A stretch of DNA of 64,000 nt from Pseudoalteromonas flavipulchra NCIMB 2033 = ATCC BAA-314 (GTDB lineage: Bacteria; Pseudomonadota; Gammaproteobacteria; Enterobacterales; Alteromonadaceae), in the NCBI GenBank assembly GCA_000814665.1, contig JWIH01000025.1, positions 558,001-622,000 of the forward strand, given 5' to 3'. Both the position numbers and the translations under genes were made by a program. Numbering within the stretch: the first letter of the stretch is position 1; every line of letters starts with the position of its first letter. The notes under the pieces were generated by a model, which saw nothing but the letters and a program-made list of their open reading frames with translations, did not search any database and was not told the DNA's origin. Shown here piece by piece: positions 16,502 to 26,200 of this stretch.

Positions 16502-18400
16502 ATGACAGCATTGCCAATTATTGTAGGAATGGGGGGTATTAACGCCGCGGGGCGCACCTCTTTCCATCAAGGCTACAAACGTATTGTACTTGATAAGCTA
16601 AATGCTAAAGACCGACAAGAGACCTATTTGGGCCTTGCGAGTTTAATGAACTTAGTGCGTTATGAAAATGGCCAGCTGATTGACCAAAACGACCAAGTCG
16701 TTCAAGAGGTGGAGATTGAGTCGCGTTTTGGTGAGCAGATCTTAGCGGGAACGTTGATCCGTAAAATCGAAAAAAACCATTTTGATGTAGATGCGACCCC
16801 TTGGCAGCAAAAGCTCACAATGAAAGCAAATGATGACAGCAAGATAGTATTTAGTTGTCGTAAGCGTGACTTGCCAGAGCCAGTTCCTGCAGCTTGGCAA
16901 GTGATTGAGCTTGATCCAAAAACGGTTGAAGTAACCATTGCGGACCAGATTGAAGTTAAGCACGATAGCTTCAGAGACAACCCAATTAAAGCCGCTGGTC
17001 AATTACCAACAGGCTTTGAGCCGTCACTCATGTATAACAGCCGTTACCAACCACGCGGCCTTCAGGCAACTATTTTTGCTGCAACCGACGCTATCCGCTC
17101 AACGGGTCTTGAGTGGGATAAGGTAATGAACAGCGTACGACCGGACCAAATCGGCACTTACTCCGCCTCTGTGGCAGGGCAAATGAATGATGAGGGCTTA
17201 GGTGGATTAGTACGTAGTCGTTTACGTGGCGACCGAGTAAGCACTAAGCAGTTAGCGCTAGGACTCAACACCATGTCCACTGACTTTATCAATGCTTATG
17301 TTACTGGCAGTGTTGGCACAACGTTTACGACATCAGGTGCCTGTGCGACGTTTCTATATAACCTCCGCGCTGCAGTGAATGATATTCAGGCTGGCCGTAC
17401 TCGAGTGGCGATTGTAGCCAGTGTTGAGTGTGCTATTACACCAGAGATCATCGAAGGCTTCGGTAATATGGGTGCACTCGCAAATGAAGAAGGCTTGCGT
17501 AAACTTGATGGTACTGAGCATGTAGATTATCGCAAAACAAGTCGTCCTTTTGGTGAAAACTGTGGCTTTACAATTGGTGAAGGGGCACAAGTGGCGATTT
17601 TGATGGATGACGCATTAGCACTGGAGCTTGGCGCGCAGATCATGGGCTCTGTGGCCGATGTATATGTCAACGCAGACGGCGTGAAAAAGTCGATTACGGC
17701 ACCTGGCCCTGGTAACTATATTACCATGGCAAAATCGGTCGCGCTGGCTCAGCAAATCGCAGGCACCGAGGCGTTAGTAAAACGCAGCTTTATTTTGGCA
17801 CATGGCTCAAGCACACCACAAAACCGGGTTACTGAGTCGCTTATCTACCACAAAATCGCAGAAACTTTTGCGATTAATGGCTGGAAAGTGGCGGCGCCAA
17901 AAGCCTATGTTGGTCATACCATAGCGCCAGCGTCTGGCGATCAGCTTGCGATGGCTCTTGGGGTGTTTGAATACAATATTATGCCTGGGATCACTACAAT
18001 CAATGCAGTAGCAGAGGATGTTCACGCCGAGCATTTAGATATTCGTACCGAGCACTATGAGTGCGAGCCAATGGATATCGCCTTTATAAATTCAAAGGGC
18101 TTTGGTGGTAACAATGCAACGGCAACGGTGCTTTCTCCAAAACTCACGAAGCAGCTACTAAGCAAGCGGTATAGCCAAGTTGAGTTTGCAAATTATGAGC
18201 AACAACTTGCCATTACAACACAAAGACAAATTGCATATCAGCAAGCGGCCGATTATGGTCAATACGAGCTCATTTATCGTTTTGGCAATGGCATGATTGA
18301 TGAGTCTGAATTGAATTTAAGTCAGCAAGAGTTAGCCATTCCTGGGTTCGAGCAAAGCATACAGCTTTGTCCAACGAATCCATACGGCGATTTAATCTGA
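16502..18400 (+). CDS. fabY: Beta-ketoacyl-ACP synthase FabY
   Basis: FabY condenses acetyl-CoA with malonyl-ACP to start fatty acid synthesis, a job done in E. coli by FabH; it was defined in Pseudomonas aeruginosa. The 632-residue length fits FabY, which is larger than FabB or FabF. The N-terminus (LPIIVGMGGINAAGRTSFH) resembles the Pseudomonas protein. The thiolase-fold catalytic triad is visible as C281 in TTSGACATF, H434 in LAHGSSTPQN and H472 in YVGHTIAPASGD. It stands alone, divergent from a GlxA-type regulator, and ends in a strong terminator. The fab cluster at 29.6-36.7 kb lacks fabH, which supports an initiating role here. Confidence 0.9.
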   Translation: MTALPIIVGMGGINAAGRTSFHQGYKRIVLDKLNAKDRQETYLGLASLMNLVRYENGQLIDQNDQVVQEVEIESRFGEQILAGTLIRKIEKNHFDVDATPWQQKLTMKANDDSKIVFSCRKRDLPEPVPAAWQVIELDPKTVEVTIADQIEVKHDSFRDNPIKAAGQLPTGFEPSLMYNSRYQPRGLQATIFAATDAIRSTGLEWDKVMNSVRPDQIGTYSASVAGQMNDEGLGGLVRSRLRGDRVSTKQLALGLNTMSTDFINAYVTGSVGTTFTTSGACATFLYNLRAAVNDIQAGRTRVAIVASVECAITPEIIEGFGNMGALANEEGLRKLDGTEHVDYRKTSRPFGENCGFTIGEGAQVAILMDDALALELGAQIMGSVADVYVNADGVKKSITAPGPGNYITMAKSVALAQQIAGTEALVKRSFILAHGSSTPQNRVTESLIYHKIAETFAINGWKVAAPKAYVGHTIAPASGDQLAMALGVFEYNIMPGITTINAVAEDVHAEHLDIRTEHYECEPMDIAFINSKGFGGNNATATVLSPKLTKQLLSKRYSQVEFANYEQQLAITTQRQIAYQQAADYGQYELIYRFGNGMIDESELNLSQQELAIPGFEQSIQLCPTNPYGDLI

Positions 18401-18432
18401 TGATTTGATACCAAGAATAATGTTAAGCAAGC

Positions 18433-18460
18433 AAGGCGTACAGGGAGTACGCCTTTTTTA
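18433..18460 (+). terminator. Terminator after fabY
   Basis: AAGGCGTAC (18433-18441) pairs perfectly with GTACGCCTT (18447-18455) around a 5-nt loop and is followed by a T tract. It ends fabY ahead of the convergent fghA gene. Confidence 0.88.
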
Positions 18461-18505
18461 TTTTTAGCTTAGTGCTGTGCTTAAATGCGCAAACGGCAGT
18501 CAGGC

Positions 18506-19348
18506 TCACCTCATATAGTTAGCATGAAACTCAAGATGACTTTCAATAAAACTCGAGATAAAGAAATAGCTATGATCGTAACCTTCATGCATGTTTAGCG
18601 TGATAGGGTAGCCTACTTTTTCTGCAGCTTGTTCGAATAACCAAGGCTTTAGCTGCTCGTCTAAAAACTGGTCACTTGAACCTTGCTCAATGAGTATCGG
18701 ACGTTTTGTTGGACTAACATAGTGCGACAATAGTTCGGTCGCGTCATATTGTTGCCAACGCTGTTTGTCGTCCCCTAAATATCCTGTTAGCGCTTTTTGA
18801 CCCCAGGGGCAGTTACTTGGGTTCACGATTGGACTAAACGCTGAGATACTCGTATAGGCGTCAGGGTTTCTAAGCCCAATAATTAATGCACCATGACCAC
18901 CCATGGAGTGACCACTAATGGCTTTTTGCGGGCTAACCGGGAAGTGGGCTTCGATTAACTGAGGTAGTTCTTCAGTCACGTAGTCATACATTTGATAATG
19001 TTGACTATACGGTGCCTGTGTCGCATTGACGTAAAACCCCGCACCTAGACCAAAGTCATAAGCGCCATTTTCATCATCTGCAACGCCTTCTCCACGCGGG
19101 CTTGTATCTGGCGCGACAATAGCGATACCAAGCTCGTTGGCTTTTTTAAACGCGCCTGCTTTTTGCATGAAGTTTTCATCGCTGCAGGTTAACCCTGAGA
19201 GCCAATATAAAACCGGGACTTGTTGTCCCTCATTGACAATTTCAGGTAAAAAAATGGCGAAGGTCATTTCACACTGTGTCGACTGGCTGGTATGTGTGTA
19301 GCGCTTATGCCAACCGCCGGATACTTTGTTGCTGGAAATCAGTTCCAT
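18506..19348 (-). CDS. fghA: S-formylglutathione hydrolase
   Basis: This cytoplasmic serine esterase hydrolyses S-formylglutathione to formate and glutathione, the last step of glutathione-dependent formaldehyde removal. The 280 residues have an alpha/beta hydrolase fold with the nucleophile S148 in GHSMGGHGA. An oxyanion region WLSGLTCSDENF precedes it, and a catalytic His lies near YDHSYFF at the end. The ATG at 19348 has AAGGAG 6 nt upstream; a TTG one codon earlier is discounted. It lies downstream of adhC in the same direction. Confidence 0.96.
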   Translation of the reverse strand: MELISSNKVSGGWHKRYTHTSQSTQCEMTFAIFLPEIVNEGQQVPVLYWLSGLTCSDENFMQKAGAFKKANELGIAIVAPDTSPRGEGVADDENGAYDFGLGAGFYVNATQAPYSQHYQMYDYVTEELPQLIEAHFPVSPQKAISGHSMGGHGALIIGLRNPDAYTSISAFSPIVNPSNCPWGQKALTGYLGDDKQRWQQYDATELLSHYVSPTKRPILIEQGSSDQFLDEQLKPWLFEQAAEKVGYPITLNMHEGYDHSYFFISSFIESHLEFHANYMR

Positions 19349-19373
19349 CAAGTGCTCCTTAATTAAGCGAAAT

Positions 19374-19394
19374 AGGACGCAACCTGTGCGTCCT
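19374..19394 (-). promoter_or_regulatory. Hairpin between adhC and fghA
   Basis: AGGACGCA (19374-19381) pairs perfectly with TGCGTCCT (19387-19394) over a 5-nt loop within the 56-bp gap. With little T tract after it on the transcribed strand, it probably tunes or stabilises the mRNA rather than fully stopping transcription. Confidence 0.5.
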
Positions 19395-19404
19395 TGAGCG
19401 GGTA

Positions 19405-20526
19405 CTAGTAATGGATCACTGAGCGGATACTCTTGCCTTCATGCATTAAATCAAAGGCTTCATTAATATCTTCGAGCTTCATGGTATGAGTGATAAAATC
19501 ATTGAGCTTGAATTCACCAGCCATATAGCGTTCAACAATCTCAGGAAGCTCTGAGCGACCTTTTACGCCACCAAAAGCACTGCCGCGCCATACGCGACCG
19601 GTAACCAATTGGAATGGGCGTGTTGAAATCTCTTGTCCAGCGCCTGCAACACCGATGATCACCGACTCACCCCAACCTTTGTGACAGCACTCAAGGGCAC
19701 TTCTCATGACATCTACGTTACCGATACATTCGAACGAGAAATCCACGCCGCCATCGGTCATTTCAACGATCACTTCTTGGATAGGTTTATCGAAGTTTTT
19801 CGGGTTGATAAGATCGGTTGCGCCAAGCTTTGTCGCCAGCTCAAACTTATCTTCATTGATGTCGATACCAATGATCCGACTCGCGCCAGCCATTGCCGCA
19901 CCGATAATAGCGGACAAGCCGATCCCACCTAGGCCGAAAATGGCGACGGTATCGCCTTTTTGCACTTTAGCGGTGTTCATTACTGCGCCCATTCCCGTGG
20001 TGACACCACAGCCAAGCAAACAGATCTTCTCAAGAGGCGCTTCTTTGTTTACTTTAGCCAAAGAGATTTCTGGCAGTACAGTGTACTCAGAGAACGTTGA
20101 CGTGCCCATGTAGTGATAAATTGGTTGGCCGTCTTTATAAAAGCGGGTTGTGCCATCAGGCATCAAGCCTTTACCTTGGGTTTCACGGATCTGCTGACAA
20201 AGGTTCGTTTTACCAGACTTACAAAACTTACATTCGCCACATTCTGGTGTGTACAATGGGATCACGTGGTCGCCAACGGCAACGCTGGTAACGCCTTCAC
20301 CAATCGCTTCAACAATACCTGCGCCTTCATGACCTAAGATTGCTGGGAATACGCCTTCAGGATCGTCGCCAGACAAAGTGAAAGCATCGGTATGACATAC
20401 GCCCGTTGCGGTGATTTTAACTAAGACTTCGCCTTTTTTCGGTGGCATAACATCAACTTCTTCAATACTAAGCGGTTGACCTGGGCCCCAAGCGATTGCT
20501 GCTTTAGATTTAATAAATTCAGACAT
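19405..20526 (-). CDS. adhC: S-(hydroxymethyl)glutathione dehydrogenase, class III alcohol dehydrogenase
   Basis: This cytoplasmic zinc enzyme (FrmA/AdhC type) oxidises the formaldehyde-glutathione adduct to S-formylglutathione with NAD+, and can also reduce S-nitrosoglutathione. The 373 residues match the family. The catalytic zinc region is GVCHTD and GHEGAG, the structural zinc lobe is CGECKFCKSGKTNLC, and the Rossmann motif is GLGGIGLS. The ATG at 20526 follows AAAGGA. It leads the adhC-fghA pair. A LysR gene starts 95 bp away on the other strand and probably controls it. Confidence 0.97.
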   Translation of the reverse strand: MSEFIKSKAAIAWGPGQPLSIEEVDVMPPKKGEVLVKITATGVCHTDAFTLSGDDPEGVFPAILGHEGAGIVEAIGEGVTSVAVGDHVIPLYTPECGECKFCKSGKTNLCQQIRETQGKGLMPDGTTRFYKDGQPIYHYMGTSTFSEYTVLPEISLAKVNKEAPLEKICLLGCGVTTGMGAVMNTAKVQKGDTVAIFGLGGIGLSAIIGAAMAGASRIIGIDINEDKFELATKLGATDLINPKNFDKPIQEVIVEMTDGGVDFSFECIGNVDVMRSALECCHKGWGESVIIGVAGAGQEISTRPFQLVTGRVWRGSAFGGVKGRSELPEIVERYMAGEFKLNDFITHTMKLEDINEAFDLMHEGKSIRSVIHY

Positions 20527-20571
20527 GGTTTGTTCCTTTCTTAAAAGTTGATAGCAGTATAACTACATTAC

Positions 20572-20595
20572 GATTTTTGATAATCTATAAAAATC
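20572..20595. promoter_or_regulatory. LysR-type operator candidate between adhC and its regulator
   Basis: GATTTTT (20572-20578) and AAAAATC (20589-20595) form a perfect 7-bp inverted repeat with a 10-bp spacer in the divergent promoter region. Dyads with T and A ends of this size are typical LysR-family binding sites. Confidence 0.5.
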
Positions 20596-20621
20596 ATAAA
20601 GACTTTTACGTATATGTAATA

Positions 20622-21497
20622 ATGGATAGATGGATTGGCATTGATGAGTTTGTTGCGGTCGCGAGTAATGGCTCATTTAGTGGGGCAGCAACTCAGTTAA
20701 ATACTTCGGTTGCACAAATTAGTCGCCGAGTGAAAATGTTAGAGGAGCGGCTCAACATCCAACTTTTGACGCGCACTACCAGAAAATTAGCGCTGACTCA
20801 GGAAGGTGAAGTGTTTTTATCTCACGCAAAACATTTACAGCATGGATTAGATGACGCCACTGCTGCAATCCGTCAACGTGATAGACAGCCTACAGGCAAA
20901 CTTAAGCTTACCGCACCGGTAATGTACGGCGAATCTTATGTCATGCCTGCCGTGGTTGACTTTATGCGTTTGTATCCCAAAGTTGAGGTAGAAATGCATT
21001 TGACGAACAACCAAGTTGACTTGCTCGATAAGGGCTTTGACTTGGCAATTCGCCTCGGTAAGTTACAGGATTCATCACTGCGCGCCAAACGGCTAACCAC
21101 ACGTAAAACCATGGTGTGTGGTGCAAATATCTATTTAAATCAATTTGGCCAACCGCATACGCTCGCTGAGCTTAGTAATCATAAATGTTTAATTGGCAAT
21201 AGTAGCGAATGGCGCTTTGTTGAGCACGGTAAAGCGCGACAAATTAAAGTGGCGGGGCCACTTCGTTGCAACAGTGGTTGGGGGCTCTTGGAAGCAGCAA
21301 AGCAGGGCTTAGGTTTGGTACAGTTACCGCATTATTACGTGCAAGAGGCGCTAGAGAGTGGAGAGTTAACAGAGGTACTCACCAACTTTAGACCTGAGGA
21401 AGAGGGCGTCTGGGCGCTGTATCCACCCAGACAATTTGTCGCGACCAGTTTACGATTGTTACTGGATCACTTAAGTGCGCACTTTAATAAGTTTTAG
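20622..21497 (+). CDS. LysR family regulator divergent from adhC-fghA
   Basis: The 291-residue protein has an N-terminal winged helix-turn-helix (FVAVASNGSFSGAATQLNTSVAQISRRVKMLEERL) and a C-terminal periplasmic-binding-protein-like effector domain. The ATG at 20622 opens with MDRWIGIDEF, a normal LysR start. The frame extends back to a TTG at 20577, which would run through the operator-like dyad and is less likely. Its position suggests control of formaldehyde detoxification, possibly through an aldehyde-derived inducer. Its end overlaps that of the convergent SulP gene by 14 bp. Confidence 0.9.
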   Translation: MDRWIGIDEFVAVASNGSFSGAATQLNTSVAQISRRVKMLEERLNIQLLTRTTRKLALTQEGEVFLSHAKHLQHGLDDATAAIRQRDRQPTGKLKLTAPVMYGESYVMPAVVDFMRLYPKVEVEMHLTNNQVDLLDKGFDLAIRLGKLQDSSLRAKRLTTRKTMVCGANIYLNQFGQPHTLAELSNHKCLIGNSSEWRFVEHGKARQIKVAGPLRCNSGWGLLEAAKQGLGLVQLPHYYVQEALESGELTEVLTNFRPEEEGVWALYPPRQFVATSLRLLLDHLSAHFNKF

Positions 21498-23142
21498 CCA
21501 TAGTATCAATGGCTTGACTAAGCGCTATCTCGCGACTATCACAAAATGCACGGTCACCTAGACGGTCATGAATGTTTAAGCGCTTGAGTTTATCGGTGGT
21601 CTCCAAATTCGGTGAATAGATAAACACGCTACAGTCAGCATCAAGCGCATCTGTAATCGCATTTTCAATGGCTAAGCCCACGGTGACATCAATCATAGCT
21701 ACGTCGCTTAAATCTAATACCATGGCTTTGTATTCACTAATCTTGCGGTGTTGTCTTGCGATTGCTTTTGAGACGCTAAAAATCATGGGCCCGGAAAGAT
21801 AAAAGAATAATAGTTTACCGTTGGCTTTATCTAACAGCTCGCTTTCTTTTTTCGTCAGTGGCACATCTTCATCGCTATCACTGTCGCTAATTGCTTTAAC
21901 GTGATTAGCTTGCACTCGGCTTAATCTCTCTATGATCATCACATTAGAGATAAATACGCCAAGGCCCACGGCAACAATCAGGTCAACAAAAACGGTAAGT
22001 AGCATTACGCCATACATAATCGCCATTTGACTGACACTAAGCTTATGAGCACGCTGGATAAAACTCCAATCCAGGATATTAAAACCAACATACACTGCAA
22101 TACCAGCAAGCACCGCCATTGGGATTGGCTCGGTCAGGCTGCCCGCGATAAAGACTACGGCCATCAAAATTAGTGCCCTGAATATCCCAGCGATTGGCGA
22201 GCGAGCGCCCACTTGAATATTGACCACAGTTCCCATCGTTGCGCCAGCACCTGGCAATGCACCAAAAAGGCCAGCTATCATATTGGCAATACCTTGGCCT
22301 CTGAGCTCCTTATCAGAATCATGCTCGGTTCGCGTTAAACTGTCGGCTATTACTGCTGTTAGCAATGTATCTATACAACCCAAGGTGCCCAGTACTAATG
22401 CGTCGATAAGCATTTCAACTAATAGCTCTGGTGATAATACAGGAAACACAATACTTGGCAGGCCACTTGGAATTTCTCCGATGCGGCGAATACTATCGGT
22501 ATCAAAAATAATAATTGAAAGCAGTGTAACGGCGACGAGTGCGACCAGTTGAGCGGGGACGTACTGGCGCCACTTACTTGGCATTTTGAATAAGATTGCA
22601 AGTGTGATCACCCCGAGGAACAACTCAGAAAAGTGTAAGTCCATCAGCAGGCTGGGCAAGTTAGACAAAGTGCCAACAACACCACCTGCAGGCGCTTGGT
22701 GTCCAAGTAAAGGAGCAAGCTGCAAAATAATGAGGATAACACCAATACCAGACATAAATCCGGAGATGACGCTGTAAGGCATCAAGGTAACGTATTTACC
22801 TAACTTGAGCGTACCGAGTAAAACCTGAAAAGCACCTGCCATCATGACAACAGTAAAGCCCATCGTAAGACCATTTTCGGGGTACTTGCTCATCATGGCG
22901 GTGAGTACTGCTGTCATGATAACAGTCATTGGGCCGGTTGGTTCAGAAATGAGGGAGGTTGAACCACCGAAAAGCGCGGCAAATAAGCCAACCAAAATTG
23001 CGCCCCACATCCCAGCTTCTGCGCCAGCACCAGAGGCAACACCAAAAGCGAGTGCGAGTGGTAAAGAAATAATTGCAGTGGTTACACCACCGAATAGGTC
23101 ACCTTTTAAAGAGGCGTTTTTAAATCTCTTAAGTGTGATCAT
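21484..23142 (-). CDS. SulP family anion transporter with STAS domain
   Basis: The 552-residue inner-membrane protein belongs to the SLC26/SulP family. Substrates range from sulfate to bicarbonate and dicarboxylates; which one applies is unknown. About 10-14 helices occupy residues 15-400, including the signature segment FGGSTSLISEPTGPMTV. The cytosolic STAS domain (about 440-545) has MVLDLSDVAMIDVT. The ATG at 23142 (MITLKRF) is preferred over a TTG seven codons upstream. No bicarbonate-linked partner gene lies nearby. It converges on the LysR gene with a short overlap. Confidence 0.93.
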   Translation of the reverse strand: MITLKRFKNASLKGDLFGGVTTAIISLPLALAFGVASGAGAEAGMWGAILVGLFAALFGGSTSLISEPTGPMTVIMTAVLTAMMSKYPENGLTMGFTVVMMAGAFQVLLGTLKLGKYVTLMPYSVISGFMSGIGVILIILQLAPLLGHQAPAGGVVGTLSNLPSLLMDLHFSELFLGVITLAILFKMPSKWRQYVPAQLVALVAVTLLSIIIFDTDSIRRIGEIPSGLPSIVFPVLSPELLVEMLIDALVLGTLGCIDTLLTAVIADSLTRTEHDSDKELRGQGIANMIAGLFGALPGAGATMGTVVNIQVGARSPIAGIFRALILMAVVFIAGSLTEPIPMAVLAGIAVYVGFNILDWSFIQRAHKLSVSQMAIMYGVMLLTVFVDLIVAVGLGVFISNVMIIERLSRVQANHVKAISDSDSDEDVPLTKKESELLDKANGKLLFFYLSGPMIFSVSKAIARQHRKISEYKAMVLDLSDVAMIDVTVGLAIENAITDALDADCSVFIYSPNLETTDKLKRLNIHDRLGDRAFCDSREIALSQAIDTMAKTY

Positions 23143-23255
23143 ACTTTTGACTTTAACGATCAAAGAATTGACGGCATTCTACTGATAAATAACACGGAGT
23201 GCTACGAAGGACTGGTATTACCATTTGTCTACTCAGTAAAATTCGGACACAAAAA

Positions 23256-23280
23256 AGCCAGTCTAAAAAGACTGGCTTTT
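23256..23280. terminator. Terminator after rne
   Basis: AGCCAGTCT (23256-23264) pairs with AGACTGGCT (23269-23277) over a 4-nt loop, with an A run before and a T run after. It lies 11 bp beyond the rne stop and would work on both strands. Confidence 0.85.
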
Positions 23281-23290
23281 CAATTACTGC

Positions 23291-26200
23291 TTAGTCAACC
23301 TGAGCAGGAGAGGCCATGTCGGCGCTTGCTCTGCCTGTTGGTGACTTAGAGCCAACACCCAAGCCGCTATTTGCCACAGCCTGACGTAGTTCATGTGGCA
23401 TCGCAGATGGTATTTCTACCACGACATCCTCAATCACGCTTTGTGCTTTTGTCATTGGCGCGGCAGCCGTTTGGTTGAAGCGTACACGGCTTTGTACTGA
23501 ATTGCCGTTTACTACCTGCTGAGTAGGTGCTTCAATAGCGTTAGCGGCTGGTGTCTCTTCAGTTGAAGATTCAGTAACTGCTTCAGCTGCTGTTGTTTCC
23601 ACAACCGCTTCTGTTGCTGGTGCCTCGACTGCTGGCTCCTGAACTTCTGGTGTTGCCTCAGTGTCTGAAGCCTGAGTTTCTTCTACAACTGCAGTTTCAG
23701 CTTCATCTTCAGCCTTTGCCGTTTCAACTTGTTCAGCCTCTACTGTGTCAGCGATTGGCTCAGCTTTAACTACTTTGGCTTCTTCTGGCGGCATAGCTTC
23801 AAGCTCTTCTGCGACTACTTCGTCAGCGCTTACAGACGTTTCGGGCTGTGCAGCTTGTTGCATTGGTGCTTCAGCAGTGGCTGCTTCAACTTCGTTTGCA
23901 GGCTCTATTTCTTGCGCTGCATTTTCGTCAACCGGTGCTTCGGCTGGCTTAGCTTCAACATCTTGGTCTGCATCAGTGTGCGTCTCAGAAACTGTCGCTT
24001 CTGCCGCTGGTGCATTATCTTCAGCTACCGTTTCAGGTGACAATTGAGTCTCAACTGTACTTGCTTCTTGCTGCACTTCCGCTTGAGTTTCACTGTCAGA
24101 AGAAGATTTCGCTTTTAGCTCAGCTTCGTATTCTGCAGCGGCTTGATCTGCTACGGGTACAAATGCAGCAGCTTGACCTTTTTCAGGCGTATCCTGACGA
24201 CGGCGACGTTGACCTGCAGCTCTCAGATGACGCGGAGAACGTCTAGAGCGAGTGCGGCCTTCTTTATTTTCGTCATCAGTTTGCGATTCTGAAAGTTCAG
24301 CAGATACCACCTCGGTAACATCGTTTTGTTCGTGGCGCTCAGTGCTAGCTGTTTCTTGCTGCTTTGCTTGAGCGTGTACGTCAGCTTGTTCAGAAGGTGC
24401 TGCTACTTGTTCGTTAGTTGCAGACTCTTGTTCTGACTTATCCGCGACAGGTTTCGCTTTTCTTTGCCTTGGCTTTTGTTCAGCTTTAGGCTCAGCTGCC
24501 GTTTTCGCTGGTTGTTCAAGCGGCTTTGCTTCTACTTTCACTTCTTCAGTGCTAGCTTGCTCTGAGGTGTTAGTATCCTGTGCGTTGGTTTCTTCCACAC
24601 GTACCTTCTTGCGAAGATTACGTCTTTGTCTGCGTGGTTTTACTGTTGCTTCTTTAACTGGCGCGTCGTTAGCCTCGAGCGTTTCAACGTTATCGTTTAC
24701 AGATTCCTTAGCTGGACGGTTTGCTTTGTCCTGATCTTGGCGTTTTCTGTTATTTGGACGACGGCGTTTGCGGTTATCACCACGTTGCTCGTTACCGTTG
24801 TTTTCGTCTTTCGATTCAACCGTTGTTTCTTTTTGTTGATCGTTACGACGGCGGTTATTGTTACGACGACGATTGTTATTATTGCGACGGCGATTATCAC
24901 GGTTGTTATCGCGTGATGATTTTTCTTCAGAAGATTTGTTTTCTTCTTGGTTATCGCTGTCACTAGCAAATAGGCTCTTGAACCATTGACCAATCTTCGC
25001 AAACAAGCTAGTGCCGCTTTGAGTTGGTTTTGCTTGTGGCTTATGCGTTTGTGGTTTTGCAGCTTGAGTTGAAGTAGGGGCTGGCGCAGGCGCTGGTGCA
25101 TCAGGCATAACGACACCTTTTAACACAGGCTCCTCTTTCACAATCGCTTGAGCTCGAGCAATTTCAACAACTTCAGGCTCAGGCGCGGTGATTTGCTCAT
25201 AGCTCGCAGCTTCTGTTGTTTCATCTTTACGCAATCTAACCACTTCATAGTGCGGTGTTTCTAGATGTTGGTTAGGAATGATAACAACGTGGCACTCGTG
25301 GCGCTTTTCGATGCGTTGCACAGAACGACGCTTTTCATTTAATAGATAAGCACCAACAGCAACAGGCACTTGAGCGTTGACCTGAGCGGTATTATCTTTG
25401 ATCGCTTCTTCTTCGATTAGACGCAAGATAGACAAAGCAATGGATTCGTTTGAGCGAATGGTGCCTTGGCCGTCACAGCGTGGACACGTATGTTGGCTCG
25501 CTTCACCTAAAGACGGGCGCAAACGTTGACGCGACATTTCTAATAAGCCGAAACGAGAAATCTTACCGATTTGCACGCGAGCACGGTCGGTACGAACGGC
25601 TTCTTTCAAGCGGTTTTCTACTTCACGTTGATGGCGAGGCGGAGTCATATCGATAAAGTCGATAACGATTAGGCCACCTAAGTCACGTAAACGTAATTGG
25701 CGTGCAATCTCGTCAGCCGCTTCTAAGTTAGTGTTCAGCGCCGTCTCTTCGATATCGCCACCTTTTGTCGCTTTTGACGAGTTGATATCGATAGAAGTGA
25801 GTGCTTCTGTTGGATCAATAACGATAGAACCACCTGAAGGCAAACGCACTTCACGCTGGAAAGCTGACTCAATCTGACTCTCAATTTGATAATGCGTAAA
25901 TAACGGCACATCGTTTTGATAAAGCTTAACACGATTGATGAAATCTGGACGGAAACGCTCAATATGCGCCTTCGCTTCTTCAAAAACACGCGGTTTATCA
26001 ATTAGGATCTCACCGATATCACGACGTAAATAATCGCGAATTGCACGGAAGATAACGTTACTTTCTTGGTGAATTAGGAAAGGTGCTTTACCGCTATTTG
26101 CCGCATTTTGGATTGCGTCCCAATGAACGAGTAGCGCCTTAAGGTCGTACTCTAGTTCTTCGAAAGATTTACCTACGCCCGCGGTGCGAACGATAAGACC

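Noticed and set aside
19706..20113. 135-codon open frame opposite adhC
   Set aside because: It is antisense to a well-conserved dehydrogenase and shows no domain or ribosome site.
24836..24910. Microsatellite-like tandem runs in rne
   Set aside because: They code for the Arg/Asn-rich RNA-binding segment of RNase E, so a protein reason explains them.
23729..24916. Several long open frames on the plus strand opposite the 3' half of rne
   Set aside because: They arise from the biased Glu/Ala/Lys/Arg codons of the disordered RNase E tail read in reverse, and have repetitive low-complexity sequence with no ribosome sites.
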